From Leeia aquatica (lineage in GTDB: Bacteria; Pseudomonadota; Gammaproteobacteria; Burkholderiales; Leeiaceae): 64,000 bases of DNA. Position 1 is the stretch's first letter; each line of letters starts with the position of its first letter. The notes beneath the pieces are model-generated. The model worked only from the letters and a program-made list of their open reading frames with translations, was not told the origin of the DNA and searched no databases. Location: positions 372,001 through 436,000 of the forward strand of contig NZ_JABAIM010000003.1 in NCBI RefSeq assembly GCF_012641365.1, written 5' to 3'. The position numbers and the translations under genes were made by a program. Shown piece by piece: positions 10,502-19,644 of this stretch.

Positions 10502-10867
10502 TTAGCCGATGACCTTTTTCACGACATCGAGCAGCTTTTGCGGATCGAAAGGCTTGACCAGCCAGCCCGTCGCGCCGGCAGCACGGCCTTGCTGCTTCAT
10601 GGCGTCGCCTGCTTCGGTGGTCAGCATCAGGATCGGCGTGGTGCGATAGGTCGGCAGCGCACGCAAAGACTTGATCAGGGTAAGGCCATCCATGCCCGGC
10701 ATGTTCTGATCGGTCAGGATCAGGTCAAACGGTGTGCCGCGGGCTGCCGCCAGCCCGGCATTGCCATCCACCGCTTCCTGTACCTGATAACCCGCTGTTT
10801 TCAGGGTGTATACCACCATCTGCCGGATGGACGCCGAGTCATCCACGGTGAGTATGTTCTTGGCCAT
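10502..10867 (-). CDS. cheY: Chemotaxis response regulator CheY
   Basis: A 121-residue stand-alone receiver that, when phosphorylated by CheA, would bind the flagellar switch. D9/D10, acceptor D53 (LILTDQNMPGMDG), T83/T84 and K105 (WLVKPFD) are in place. A GGAG ribosome site lies 6 nt before the ATG. It lies between the first MCP and cheA, each separated by 34 bp. No cheZ is present in the operon, so signal termination must be encoded elsewhere or depend on CheY lifetime. Confidence 0.95.
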   Translation of the reverse strand: MAKNILTVDDSASIRQMVVYTLKTAGYQVQEAVDGNAGLAAARGTPFDLILTDQNMPGMDGLTLIKSLRALPTYRTTPILMLTTEAGDAMKQQGRAAGATGWLVKPFDPQKLLDVVKKVIG

Positions 10868-10901
10868 ATGTGCTCCAGGTGTTGAGTGTTGTCGGCTGGG
10901 G

Positions 10902-12116
10902 TCAGAACAGCTCTATATCGCCGGTGTCCATGGTATTCTGGCTAACCGGGTTGAATTCCACATCTGCATGCAATGCCGCAATCTGCTGGCGAACCTCTTC
11001 TGCGATATCCGGAATGCGTTGCAGGAAGGCGGCTTGTTTCAATAACTGGGGCTGCGCAGCCAGCTCCTGCTGCATGCTGGTCAATTGCTCGCAGAGGCGC
11101 GCCATGTTTTCCATGCGTCGTGAGGTATGCGTCACCAGCTGGTTGACCAGATCCTGGAACTGCAGAGAGCGAATGGCCTGGTTGGTATCCTGCTCGACCA
11201 CGCCGGCAATGTCGGAGAGTTGATCCACCGCCTCACCCATGCTGACATTGAGCGCACGAATGGCGGACATGGTGCGCTCCACCCGCATCTTGGACTGCAA
11301 GGCAAAGTTCATGTCCTGGGCGGCCAGCTCGGCAATACGGCCTTCGGCATCTGTCACCGAGGAGTGGACCAGGCCAATATTGTCGCGAATCTGCTGGCTG
11401 AACTGGTTGGTGCGCAAGGAAAGGTTGCGCACTTCGTCGGCCACCACGGCAAAGCCACGCCCGGCCTCCCCGGCCCGTGCGGCTTCAATGGCCGCGTTCA
11501 GCGCCAGCAGGTTGGTCTGCTTGGCAATGGCTTCAATGTCGCCCACAAAGCCAAGTACCAGCTTGACCTGCTTGGCGATGTCATCCATTTTTTCTACCAG
11601 CGCCATGCCGATGGTGCTGTTGCGCACCGTGCTGTCCACAAACAGCGACAGGGTGCGCGAAGTATCGTTGGCAAAGTCCTCAAAGGTGATGGACTGACCT
11701 TGCTCGGTTTCCACTTCACCCCGGGTCAGCGCCTGGGCAATCTGCTGCTGCGACGCGGCTTGCCGGGTAATGCTGGTAAAGCTGTTGATCAGGGTGTCGA
11801 TGGCATCACCCAGGATGGTGCGCACCCGCACCATCTCGGACTCGGAAATGGCAAACTGATGCAGGAACTCGTTATCCGCGGCGCACAGGGTTTCAAACAC
11901 TTGCTGCTCGGCCACTGTGGTGTGGCCACTGTGACGCTCACGTGGCGGAGCCTGCACACCACCTTCGCGCCGTACGCACAGCAAACCCACCCACATCAGC
12001 AACTGCAGCAGGGCGATACGCCAGTCCAGCCAGCCCATCTGCCACAACACGGCCTGCAGCAGCACCAGCAGGCTGCCCTGTATCCAGCGATTGTTCAGTT
12101 TCTGTAGCACTCCCAC
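10902..12116 (-). CDS. Short membrane-anchored methyl-accepting chemotaxis protein
   Basis: First gene of the chemotaxis operon. It encodes 404 residues with two closely spaced hydrophobic segments (about 12-48) and essentially no periplasmic domain. A soluble helical region follows, then the MCP signalling tip [18 protein letters not shown] with [15 protein letters not shown]. It lacks HAMP and PAS. The C-terminus is TGDIELF, echoing the VELF end of CheD. Without an external sensor it probably reads a cytoplasmic or membrane-state signal, or serves as an array scaffold. The GTG start is preceded by AGGTG; a second GTG two codons on is also possible. Confidence 0.88.
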   Translation of the reverse strand: MGVLQKLNNRWIQGSLLVLLQAVLWQMGWLDWRIALLQLLMWVGLLCVRREGGVQAPPRERHSGHTTVAEQQVFETLCAADNEFLHQFAISESEMVRVRTILGDAIDTLINSFTSITRQAASQQQIAQALTRGEVETEQGQSITFEDFANDTSRTLSLFVDSTVRNSTIGMALVEKMDDIAKQVKLVLGFVGDIEAIAKQTNLLALNAAIEAARAGEAGRGFAVVADEVRNLSLRTNQFSQQIRDNIGLVHSSVTDAEGRIAELAAQDMNFALQSKMRVERTMSAIRALNVSMGEAVDQLSDIAGVVEQDTNQAIRSLQFQDLVNQLVTHTSRRMENMARLCEQLTSMQQELAAQPQLLKQAAFLQRIPDIAEEVRQQIAALHADVEFNPVSQNTMDTGDIELF

Positions 12117-12144
12117 CTTGCACCTCGAGGCATGATTATTCGGT

Positions 12145-12160
12145 CATGGCATATGCCATG
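12145..12160. promoter_or_regulatory. Perfect 16-bp palindrome upstream of the chemotaxis operon
   Basis: CATGGCATATGCCATG is a perfect palindrome 29 bp upstream of the first chemotaxis gene, in the 205-bp divergent gap with mutL. Its place and symmetry suit an operator for a dimeric regulator. I could not find a convincing sigma-28 (TAAA-N15-GCCGATAA) promoter there. Chance occurrence is possible. Confidence 0.35.
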
Positions 12161-12242
12161 CGGGCCATGCTTGATCTGTGCCGCTGCGGCAGCACTTATG
12201 TTTGGTGATAGTTGACGTCTCTCGCTTCGTCAAGGCGCAACT

Positions 12243-12272
12243 CGGACAGGCATGCCCCATTCTTGCTATACT
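12243..12272 (+). promoter_or_regulatory. Candidate sigma-70 promoter for mutL-miaA
   Basis: A -35 of CGGACA (12243-12248), an 18-bp spacer and a good -10 TATACT (12267-12272) lie 50 bp before the chosen mutL start. Confidence 0.45.
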
Positions 12273-12321
12273 CGGCCAGCCGGTCATGAACCGGATTCCC
12301 TGCTTTTTGACGACGTTCCGC

Positions 12322-14118
12322 ATGCCTGCCATTGCCCTGTTGCCCGACCATCTGATCAACCAGATTGCTGCTGGTGAGGTGGTGGAGCGCCCGGCTTCTG
12401 CCCTCAAGGAAATGCTGGAAAACAGCCTGGATGCGGGCGCCGATGATATCCAGGTACAGCTGCAGCAAGGCGGCATTCAGCTGATTCGCGTGAGCGACAA
12501 TGGTGGCGGTATCCCGGTGGCTGAATTGCCGCTGGCACTGGCGCGCCACGCCACCAGCAAGATTCGCCAGCTGGAGGACCTGGAGCAGGTCGGTACCCTC
12601 GGTTTTCGTGGCGAGGGGCTTGCCAGTATCGCTTCCGTTTCCCGCCTGTCGCTGACCAGTCGCGCGGTGGGTGCGGATCACGCCTGGAAAGTGGAAGCAC
12701 AAGGTGGCGAACTCTCCCAGCCCGAGCCCGCCGCACTCAGCGCCGGTACTGTGGTGGAGGTGCACGACCTCTACTACAACACCCCTGCGCGCCGTAAATT
12801 CCTCAAGACCGAAGCCACCGAGTACGGGCATTGCGAGGATACCTTCAAGCGCATGGCGCTGGCCTGGCCACAGGTGGCGTTTACCCTCAGCCATAATGGC
12901 CGTATCAGCTGGCGCTTGCCACGACAAAGCAGCCACCAGCGCATTGCCGCCATTCTGGGCGAGCATTTTCTGGAAGACGGCCTGAGTGTGGCTGCCGAAA
13001 ACGGGATGCTGCAGCTCTCTGGCCTGGTCGGCAGCCCGACCCAGTCCCGTGCCGGGCGCGATGCGCAGTATTTTTTCGTCAATGGCCGCTTTATCCGCGA
13101 CAAACTGGTCAGCCATGCGCTGCGCGAGGCTTACCGCGATGTACTGCATCACGAGCGCCACCCGGTGTATGCGCTGTTCTTCCAGTTGCCGCCAGAGTTG
13201 GTGGACGTGAACGTACACCCGCAGAAGAGCGAGGTGAAGTTCCGCGATAGCAGCGCGGTGTACCGCTTGCTGAAATCGACCGTGCAACAGATTCTGGCGG
13301 GTACGGTGGCAGGAAGCGGCCACCCGGTTACCGAACCCGGCTTCACGCCCATGCCACCGGTGATGACGGCCAGCCCCGCTCCAACGGCAGGCAATGGCTG
13401 GGCAGCCGCGCCGCGCTATGAACAAGCACGGATGCCGCTGGGTGTTGCCGAGGCCGTTCCGAACTATTTTGCCGCCCTGAAGCCGCTGGACGACCTGCCG
13501 CAAGCGCCCCCGGCACTCCCTGCCGCCACCGATGCCCCGCCATTGGGCTACGCCTTGGCACAGCTGCAAGGCATCTATGTGCTGGCGCAAAACGAGCATG
13601 GCCTGATCGTGGTGGACATGCACGCCGCCCACGAGCGCATTCTGTACGAAAAACTGAAATCCGCACTGGATCAGCACAGTGTGGTCAGCCAGCCCTTGCT
13701 GATTCCTGCCAGCTTCCACGCCACCAGCCTGGAGATGGCGACCGCCAGCCAGCAAAGCGAGGCGTTGTCACGGCTGGGCTTTGAGCTGGCCCCCGTTTCG
13801 CCAACGCATTTAGCCTTGCGCGCCGTACCGGTGGCCTTGCAGCAGGCCGACAGCATTGCGCTGGCACGGGATGTGCTGAAAGACCTGGCGGAAGTCGGCA
13901 GCAGTGATGTGCTGACCGCCCGGCGCAACGAACTGCTCGCCACCATGGCCTGCCACGGCGCCGTGCGCGCCAACCGCCATCTCACGGTGCCGGAAATGAA
14001 CGCCCTGCTGCGCGAGATGGAAGCCACCGAACGCTCCGGGCAGTGCAACCATGGCCGCCCGACCTGGTTTCAGCTCACGCTGGCTGACCTCGACAAACTG
14101 TTCCTGCGCGGCCAATGA
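12322..14118 (+). CDS. mutL: DNA mismatch repair protein MutL (endonuclease type)
   Basis: MutL links MutS mismatch recognition to strand incision. The 598-residue protein has the GHKL ATPase motifs [27 protein letters not shown] and [12 protein letters not shown] in the N-terminal half. The C-terminal half has [12 protein letters not shown] at about residues 432-443, a version of the metal-binding endonuclease motif DQHA-x2-E-x4-E, plus [10 protein letters not shown] and CNHGRPTW near 575. It should therefore nick DNA itself, unlike E. coli MutL, and need no MutH. The start [11 protein letters not shown] was preferred over in-frame upstream codons that lack homology to the family. It overlaps miaA by 4 bp (ATGA). 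Confidence 0.97.
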   Translation: MPAIALLPDHLINQIAAGEVVERPASALKEMLENSLDAGADDIQVQLQQGGIQLIRVSDNGGGIPVAELPLALARHATSKIRQLEDLEQVGTLGFRGEGLASIASVSRLSLTSRAVGADHAWKVEAQGGELSQPEPAALSAGTVVEVHDLYYNTPARRKFLKTEATEYGHCEDTFKRMALAWPQVAFTLSHNGRISWRLPRQSSHQRIAAILGEHFLEDGLSVAAENGMLQLSGLVGSPTQSRAGRDAQYFFVNGRFIRDKLVSHALREAYRDVLHHERHPVYALFFQLPPELVDVNVHPQKSEVKFRDSSAVYRLLKSTVQQILAGTVAGSGHPVTEPGFTPMPPVMTASPAPTAGNGWAAAPRYEQARMPLGVAEAVPNYFAALKPLDDLPQAPPALPAATDAPPLGYALAQLQGIYVLAQNEHGLIVVDMHAAHERILYEKLKSALDQHSVVSQPLLIPASFHATSLEMATASQQSEALSRLGFELAPVSPTHLALRAVPVALQQADSIALARDVLKDLAEVGSSDVLTARRNELLATMACHGAVRANRHLTVPEMNALLREMEATERSGQCNHGRPTWFQLTLADLDKLFLRGQ

Positions 14119-15074
14119 CACCCGCCTTGCCCCCACTGATTCTGCTGGCCGGGCCGACCGCCAGCGGCAAAACCGCCTGCGCCATTCACCTGCTGGAGCG
14201 GCAGCTGCCTGTCGAGCTGGTCAGCGTCGATTCGGCGCTGGTCTATCGCGACATGAATATTGGCACCGCCAAGCCGGATGCCGCCACACTGGCACGCGCA
14301 CCGCACCACCTGATTGACCTGATCAGTCCGCTGGAGGCTTATTCGGCCGCGCAGTTTCGCAACGATGCCTTGCAGGTGATGGCAGAAATCACCGCACGCG
14401 GCAAGATCCCGCTGCTGGTGGGCGGCACCATGCTGTACTACAAGGCGCTGCTGGAGGGATTGTCGGACCTGCCGGAGGCGGACCCCGCCTTGCGCGCGCA
14501 ACTGGAGGCCGATGCCCGCACAGATGGTCTGGCCGCGCTGCATGCCCGTCTGGCCAGCCTCGACCCGACCACCGCAGCCCGTCTGCACCCGACCGACAGC
14601 CAGCGCATCCAGCGGGCGCTGGAAATCTGCCTGCTGAGCGGCGAGCCGATGTCGGCCTTGCTGGCGCGGCAGCAAGCCAGCCCGCTACCCTACCGCACCC
14701 TGCAGCTGGCGCTACACCCCTCCGACCGTGCAGTGCTGCATGAGCGCATTGCGCTGCGTTTCCGGCAGATGCTGCAGGATGGCCTGCTGGATGAGGTTCG
14801 CGAGCTGCAGCAGCGCTACCCGGCGCTACACCCGGACTTGCCCAGCATGCGCTGTGTGGGTTACCGGCAGGCCTGGCTGCATCTGGCCGGTGAAGACAAT
14901 CTGCCGACCCTGATCGACAAAGGCATCGCCGCCACTCGCCAGCTGGCCAAGCGGCAGATGACCTGGCTGCGTGGCCTGCCCGGCTGGCAGTTGCTCGACT
15001 GTCTGGCGGCCGACCTGCCGCAACAGGTCGAGCAACAGGTTCAGCGCTGGCTGGACGCTGGGCCTGCCCACTGA
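14115..15074 (+). CDS. miaA: tRNA dimethylallyltransferase MiaA
   Basis: MiaA adds the isopentenyl group to A37 of tRNAs that read UNN codons. The P-loop GPTASGKT is at residues 13-20, followed by [30 protein letters not shown] and [10 protein letters not shown], all diagnostic. At 319 residues it has family-typical length. The start overlaps the mutL stop (ATGA), so the pair is translationally coupled, a common mutL-miaA arrangement. Its stop codon directly abuts the end of the convergent azlD gene. Confidence 0.97.
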   Translation: MTPALPPLILLAGPTASGKTACAIHLLERQLPVELVSVDSALVYRDMNIGTAKPDAATLARAPHHLIDLISPLEAYSAAQFRNDALQVMAEITARGKIPLLVGGTMLYYKALLEGLSDLPEADPALRAQLEADARTDGLAALHARLASLDPTTAARLHPTDSQRIQRALEICLLSGEPMSALLARQQASPLPYRTLQLALHPSDRAVLHERIALRFRQMLQDGLLDEVRELQQRYPALHPDLPSMRCVGYRQAWLHLAGEDNLPTLIDKGIAATRQLAKRQMTWLRGLPGWQLLDCLAADLPQQVEQQVQRWLDAGPAH

Positions 15075-15395
15075 TCAGAGCAGCGCTGCCCGCCAGGCAA
15101 AATACGCGGCCAGACCCAACACAATGGTCAGCAGCTGGTTACGCCAGCGCAGGCAGACCGCAATCGCCACCAGCGCACCGATCAGCTGCGGATTACGCCA
15201 GTGCAGCTCAACGCCCTGCTCGTGCGGTGCCAGCACCATGGGCACAATCAGTGCGGTGAGCACCGTCACCGGCACAAAAGCCAGTGCCCGCTGCAAGGCC
15301 GGGGGGAAGGTGACCCGATCTCCCAGCAGAAAGAAAGACGCCTTGGTCAAGACGGTAATCAAGGCCATGCCCAGAATCATCACGGTGTAGTTCAT
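15075..15395 (-). CDS. azlD: Branched-chain amino acid exporter small subunit AzlD
   Basis: A 106-residue hydrophobic protein with about four membrane segments (MILGMALITVLTKASFFLL, FVPVTVLTALIVPMVLAP, GALVAIAVCLRW, LTIVLGLAAYFAW). It is the small partner of the AzlCD permease, related to the YgaZH valine exporter. The start MNYTVMILG gives a 4-bp ATGA overlap with azlC upstream; the open frame extends 14 codons further but into azlC. Confidence 0.9.
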   Translation of the reverse strand: MNYTVMILGMALITVLTKASFFLLGDRVTFPPALQRALAFVPVTVLTALIVPMVLAPHEQGVELHWRNPQLIGALVAIAVCLRWRNQLLTIVLGLAAYFAWRAALL

Positions 15396-16105
15396 GCGGC
15401 CTCCTGCACGACGGTCGATGTTCTGGCATGCGCCCAAACTCCTGCGGCCACGCCAGCCAGGATGGCCAGCATCAGCCCGCCCTTATAGGGCCAATGTCGG
15501 CCCAGCAAGGCCACCGCACCGGCGGTGAGTGCCGCCAGCAGTTGCGGGCGCTGCTTGAGCTGTGGCACCACGATGCCGATGAAGGTCACCACCATGGCAA
15601 AATCCAGCCCCCACTGCTGCAAGGCAGGGAATGCCGCACCAAACAGCACCCCCAGCAGCGTCCAGCTTTGCCAGTTGAGATACATGGATCCGGCTGAGCC
15701 GAGGAAATACCAGTGGCTGTGGCTGTGCTGCGGATGCAGGCGATAATGGCCCACCATCACGGCAAAGGTCTCATCCGTCAGCAACGCCCCCAACCCTGCT
15801 CGCCAACGCAGCGGCAGATGGGCGACGTGTGGCAGCAAGGTGGCGGAATACAGGGCATGGCGCAGGTTCACCACAAAGGTGGTCAGCCAGATTAACAGCA
15901 GTGAGGCATGACCGGCCACCAGCCCCACCGCGATGAGCTGGCTGGAACCGGCATAGACGGTGGCGGACATCAGCGAGCCATGCCATATCTGCATGGCCGA
16001 GCCCACCGCCAGGGTGCCGAAAATCATGCCAAACGGGGCGGCACCGACCAGCATGGGCAAGGTGTCGCGCACGCCTTCCAGCAAGGCAGAACGTGGGGTA
16101 TGCAT
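15392..16105 (-). CDS. azlC: Branched-chain amino acid exporter large subunit AzlC
   Basis: A 237-residue membrane protein of the AzlC/YgaZ family, with signatures PMLVGAAPFGMIFGTLAV, YAGSSQLIAVGL, LRHALYSATLLPHV and LTDETFAVM. With AzlD it should export branched-chain or related small hydrophobic amino acids. The araC-type gene lies 63 bp upstream on the same strand and probably controls it. Confidence 0.93.
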   Translation of the reverse strand: MHTPRSALLEGVRDTLPMLVGAAPFGMIFGTLAVGSAMQIWHGSLMSATVYAGSSQLIAVGLVAGHASLLLIWLTTFVVNLRHALYSATLLPHVAHLPLRWRAGLGALLTDETFAVMVGHYRLHPQHSHSHWYFLGSAGSMYLNWQSWTLLGVLFGAAFPALQQWGLDFAMVVTFIGIVVPQLKQRPQLLAALTAGAVALLGRHWPYKGGLMLAILAGVAAGVWAHARTSTVVQEAA

Positions 16106-16168
16106 GAGAATGAACTCCTTTCACCCTCAGCATACGTAACCCCTGGGTAGCTGGCTTGTACGTTCTTG

Positions 16169-17047
16169 CTATGCCGCGCGTCGAGCCTGCTGCCAACGAC
16201 CCGGTGCCACACCAAACGCACGCTTGAAATGGCGGGTGAAATGGCTCTGGTCGGTGAACCCGGCATCCAGCGCGACTTGCGCCACCGGTACGCCACGCCG
16301 CAGTGCGGCAGCGGCACGGTTGACGCGCAGCTGCACCCGCCAGGCGTGGGGTGGCATGCCGACCGTTTGTGAAAACAGCCGTACGGCGTGGTAGCGGGAC
16401 AGCCCCACCTGATCCGCCAGCATTTGCAGGTTGAGCTCCTGCGCCGGGTCATCCGCCAATCGCAGTAACATCTGTTGGACCCGAGCATCGTCACGGTAAT
16501 GCAGCGCACGGTCAGAGCGGGTGCCCGCGTGGCGTTGCAGCAGCAGGCTCAGGCCATTGACCAGCAGACTTTCCGCCTGCAAGGGGTCATTCCCCTGCTC
16601 CAGTACTCGATGTGCTGCATCCAGCACCCCACATAGCGGCGCATCCTCCACCACCTTGACCGGAAACCAGGGCAGCGGTGCAGGTCGCCCGGCCAACTCA
16701 TCCGCCAGCTGCTGCATCACCGGAACCGTCGGGTAGAACACCCGGTAGCGCCAACCCTCGGCGGACACCGCCTCTCCCGTATGCACTTCGCCGGGATTGA
16801 CCACCCCCATCCGCCCCGGCGACACCACCAGATGCTTCCCTCCGTATTGAAAGGCCTCGGCGCCGGTTTCAATCACCGGTATGGCGTAGAAATCATGCCA
16901 GTGCGGCGTAAAGCGGTGCTCAATGAAGTGCGCCGTCAGCAGGTCACTGTCGGGCAGCGCCGGGTGGCGAAAGAAATGGGCCCGCTCACGGGGTGCGAGC
17001 GGGTGCGGCCCCTCGGCTGTGGTCAGGTGGGGGGCCGGGTCGTCCAT
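16169..17047 (-). CDS. AraC-family transcriptional regulator (AraC ligand-binding N-domain)
   Basis: The 292-residue protein has an N-terminal cupin sensor (FTPHWHDFYAIPVIETGAEAF, PGRMGVVNPGEVHTG) and two C-terminal AraC helix-turn-helix motifs (LADQVGLSRYHAVRLFSQTVG, VAQVALDAGFTDQSHFTRHFKRAFG). AraC proteins with this N-domain next to azlCD usually sense an amino acid and activate the exporter. It starts 3 bp after cobW and is followed by azlC, so cobW-araC-azlCD may be one transcript. The inducer cannot be read from the sequence. Confidence 0.92.
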   Translation of the reverse strand: MDDPAPHLTTAEGPHPLAPRERAHFFRHPALPDSDLLTAHFIEHRFTPHWHDFYAIPVIETGAEAFQYGGKHLVVSPGRMGVVNPGEVHTGEAVSAEGWRYRVFYPTVPVMQQLADELAGRPAPLPWFPVKVVEDAPLCGVLDAAHRVLEQGNDPLQAESLLVNGLSLLLQRHAGTRSDRALHYRDDARVQQMLLRLADDPAQELNLQMLADQVGLSRYHAVRLFSQTVGMPPHAWRVQLRVNRAAAALRRGVPVAQVALDAGFTDQSHFTRHFKRAFGVAPGRWQQARRAA

Positions 17048-17050
17048 GGC

Positions 17051-18178
17051 TCAGCGCTTCGGTGCCATCAGGCAGCGTTCCAGCTCCTGCTCGATCAGCT
17101 CGCGTGGCAATTGCCGCCCGATGAACACCAGCAGGTTGGATTTCTTTTCGCCATCGTTCCAGCGGCGGCCAAAATTGCTGCCCATCATCATGTGCACCCC
17201 TTGGAACACCACCTGACGCGGCTCTTTGGCGATGTAGAGCAGGCCTTTGTAGCGGTAGAGGTCGTTGCCATAGGCTTCCAGCAGCTTGCTGAGGGTTTCC
17301 TCCAGCTTGTGCATGTCAAATGCCCGCTCGCTGCGGAACACGAAGGACTGCACCGCATCCAGATGCCGATGCGGCGCGTGATGGTGGTGGTGTTCGTGCT
17401 CGCAGTGGTCGTGGTCGCAATGCTCGCCATGTTCGTGATGGTGATGATGGGCCGGATCATCACAATGCGCATCGTGGCAATCGTGGTGATCATGCGCCTC
17501 GCCAGGGTTGAGAAAATCCGGGTTGATGTCCAGCCGGGCGTTGAGGTTGAAGCCACGGATGTCGAGGATGGTGTCGAGCGGGGCCTCGCCAAAATGCACC
17601 GCCTGAATCTGCGCACGCGGGTTCATCTGTACCAAGCGGTGGCTCAGGTCCGCGCGCTCGGCCTCGCTGACCAGATCGGTCTTGGACAACAGGATGCGGT
17701 CGGCAAACGCCACCTGCTTCTGCGCGGTTTCTTCACGGTCCAACTGCTGCTGGCCATGCTTGGCATCCACCACCGTCAACACCGCATCCAGCAGGTACAG
17801 CTTCTGTACGTCTTCATCAAAGAAGAAGGTCTGCGCCACCGGGCCAGGGTCGGCCAGACCGGTGGTCTCGATGATCACCCGCTCAAACTGCAATTGCCCC
17901 AGCGCGCGCTTGCCCGCCAGCTCCAGCAGGATACGCTGCAGGTCGCCCCGCACGGTGCAGCAGATGCAGCCATTGTTCATCTCCACCACCTGCTCGGTGT
18001 CCTGCACCAGCAGTTCGTTGTCGATGCCCACTTCGCCGAATTCGTTTTCGATCACGGCAATCTTCTGGCCGTGCTGCTCCTGCAGCACGCGGTTAAGCAA
18101 GGTGGTTTTACCCGCCCCCAGAAAGCCGGTCAGAATGGTCACCGGGATCAGGTCGGTGCGGTTCGGGTTGGTGTTCAT
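17051..18178 (-). CDS. CobW/COG0523-family metal-chaperone GTPase
   Basis: This is a G3E GTPase of the CobW/YjiA/ZigA group. It has the P-loop GFLGAGKTT (18-26), ENEFGEVGIDN, the metal-binding CxCC motif GCICC (71-74), ETTGLADP and SKTDLV, and a C-terminal CobW_C domain (from about residue 275). A long His/Asp/Glu-rich linker (about residues 228-272; DNA about 17365-17495) should buffer zinc or another divalent metal. Family members deliver Zn or Co to client enzymes, often during metal starvation. I looked for a Zur box upstream and found only an unconvincing imperfect CATAT...ATATG repeat. The client is unknown. Confidence 0.93.
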   Translation of the reverse strand: MNTNPNRTDLIPVTILTGFLGAGKTTLLNRVLQEQHGQKIAVIENEFGEVGIDNELLVQDTEQVVEMNNGCICCTVRGDLQRILLELAGKRALGQLQFERVIIETTGLADPGPVAQTFFFDEDVQKLYLLDAVLTVVDAKHGQQQLDREETAQKQVAFADRILLSKTDLVSEAERADLSHRLVQMNPRAQIQAVHFGEAPLDTILDIRGFNLNARLDINPDFLNPGEAHDHHDCHDAHCDDPAHHHHHEHGEHCDHDHCEHEHHHHHAPHRHLDAVQSFVFRSERAFDMHKLEETLSKLLEAYGNDLYRYKGLLYIAKEPRQVVFQGVHMMMGSNFGRRWNDGEKKSNLLVFIGRQLPRELIEQELERCLMAPKR

Positions 18179-18243
18179 GCAAAATCCTGTGGCTGAGCGT
18201 CAATCATATGAATTGTTGAATATGGGGGAAGCGGGCGCCTTCT

Positions 18244-19644
18244 TCAAGCACCGTCTGTCTTGGGCAGCTCCAGCGGCAACGTTTGTTGCTGCGGCGCAGG
18301 CGGGCTGACCCGCGCCTGCAGCTGCCCTTCTGCCAGCTGAATGAGCAAGGCATCGCCCGTACGTACCTGCCCCGGCTGGCGCACCACTTGCCCGTTGGCC
18401 GTGGTCACCAGGCTGTAGCCCCGCGCCAGCACCGCTGTCGGGTCCAGCGCCTGTAGCCGTGCTGCCAGCGTATTCAGGCGGTGCGCATGGTTTTGCAGCT
18501 GGCGCTGCAGGCTGGGGCCGAGGCGGCTTTGCAGCTGGCTCAAGCGGTGTGCCAGCCTTGGCAAATCAGGACGGCATGCCTGCCAGCGCCAGCGCAACTG
18601 TTGCAGGCGATGCTGGCGCTGTTGCAGCAATTGGCTACCAGCACGCTGCCAGCGTTGTTGCCATTGCTGTAATACCGCCTGCTGCTGGGCAATGCGCTGG
18701 CCCGGGTGCAACAGCCGCCGCGCCAGATAGTCGAGCTGCTGCATGCGCGGCTCCAGTTGGCGCGCCACGGCACGCTGCAAGCGGCGCTGCAGCTGCCCCA
18801 GGTGCTGACGCATGGCCAGCCCATCCGGCGACACCAGCTCAGCCGCTGCGGTGGGCGTGGCGGCCCGCACATCGGCGACAAAATCAGCGATGGTGAAGTC
18901 GGTTTCATGCCCCACCCCGCTGACCAGCGGAATCCGGCTGGCGGCAATGGCATGCGCCAGCGCCTCATCATTGAATGCCCACAGGTCTTCAATCGAGCCG
19001 CCGCCCCGGCACAGAATCAGCACCGACACTTCGGCGCGATCGTTAGCTTGCTCGATGGCCCGCCGCAACAAGGGGGCGGCACCGTCCCCCTGCACCGGTG
19101 CCGGGTAGAGGATGACCGGAATGTGCGGCGCGCGCCGGCGCAGCGCCGTGAGCACGTCACGCAAGGCGGCGGCTTGCGGTGAGGTGATCACCCCGATGGC
19201 TGCCGGATGCGCAGGCAAAGCGCGCTTGCTGTCCGGATCGAACAGACCAGCGGCCTGCAAACGCTGCTTGAGCGCCTCATAAGCAGCAAACAGGGCACCA
19301 CGCCCGGCTTGCCGCATGCTGTCGACCCCCAGTTGAAATTCGCCACGCGCGGCGTACAACCCTGCGCTGGCATACAGCTCCACCTTGTCGCCATTGCTGA
19401 CCGGCCACGCCACGTACTGCGCCTTGTGTCGGAACATCACGCAACGCACCTGGGCGTGCTCGTCTTTCAGCACAAAGTACCAGTGGCCAGAGGCCGCCCG
19501 GGTGAGATTGGACACCTCACCACTGACCCACATGGGCGGCAACTGGCCCGCCAGCAGATCGGCAACCCGTTGATTGAGCATGGAAACCGGGACTACCGCC
19601 ACTGATAATTCATTTGTCATTGCAGTAAAGGTCAACTCATCCAC
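18244..19644 (-). CDS. xseA: Exodeoxyribonuclease VII large subunit
   Basis: XseA with XseB degrades single-stranded DNA in both directions. Visible are the OB-fold (LPPMWVSGEVSNL, GHWYFVLKDEHAQVRCVMF), the catalytic domain (IGVITSPQAAALRDVL, LILCRGGGSIEDLWAFNDE, PLVSGVGHETDFTIADFVAD, RAATPTAAAELV), a Gln/Arg-rich coiled coil (about 290-400), and a C-terminal segment with RGYSLVTTANGQVV. The start at 19644 has AAGG 5 nt upstream; MTNELS at 19620 is the alternative and lies nearer the usual N-terminus. xseB is not in the window. The gene diverges from exbB. Confidence 0.96.
   Translation of the reverse strand: MDELTFTAMTNELSVAVVPVSMLNQRVADLLAGQLPPMWVSGEVSNLTRAASGHWYFVLKDEHAQVRCVMFRHKAQYVAWPVSNGDKVELYASAGLYAARGEFQLGVDSMRQAGRGALFAAYEALKQRLQAAGLFDPDSKRALPAHPAAIGVITSPQAAALRDVLTALRRRAPHIPVILYPAPVQGDGAAPLLRRAIEQANDRAEVSVLILCRGGGSIEDLWAFNDEALAHAIAASRIPLVSGVGHETDFTIADFVADVRAATPTAAAELVSPDGLAMRQHLGQLQRRLQRAVARQLEPRMQQLDYLARRLLHPGQRIAQQQAVLQQWQQRWQRAGSQLLQQRQHRLQQLRWRWQACRPDLPRLAHRLSQLQSRLGPSLQRQLQNHAHRLNTLAARLQALDPTAVLARGYSLVTTANGQVVRQPGQVRTGDALLIQLAEGQLQARVSPPAPQQQTLPLELPKTDGA

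Noticed and set aside
17365-17495. Repetitive CAC/GAC-rich stretch resembling a short tandem repeat or CRISPR-like array
   Set aside because: It is the coding sequence for the His/Asp-rich metal-binding linker of the CobW-family protein; there are no regular spacers.
18185-18225. Possible Zur box upstream of the cobW-type gene (CATATGAATTGTTGAATATG)
   Set aside because: Only the outer five bases on each side are symmetric and it does not fit a Zur consensus well enough to claim.
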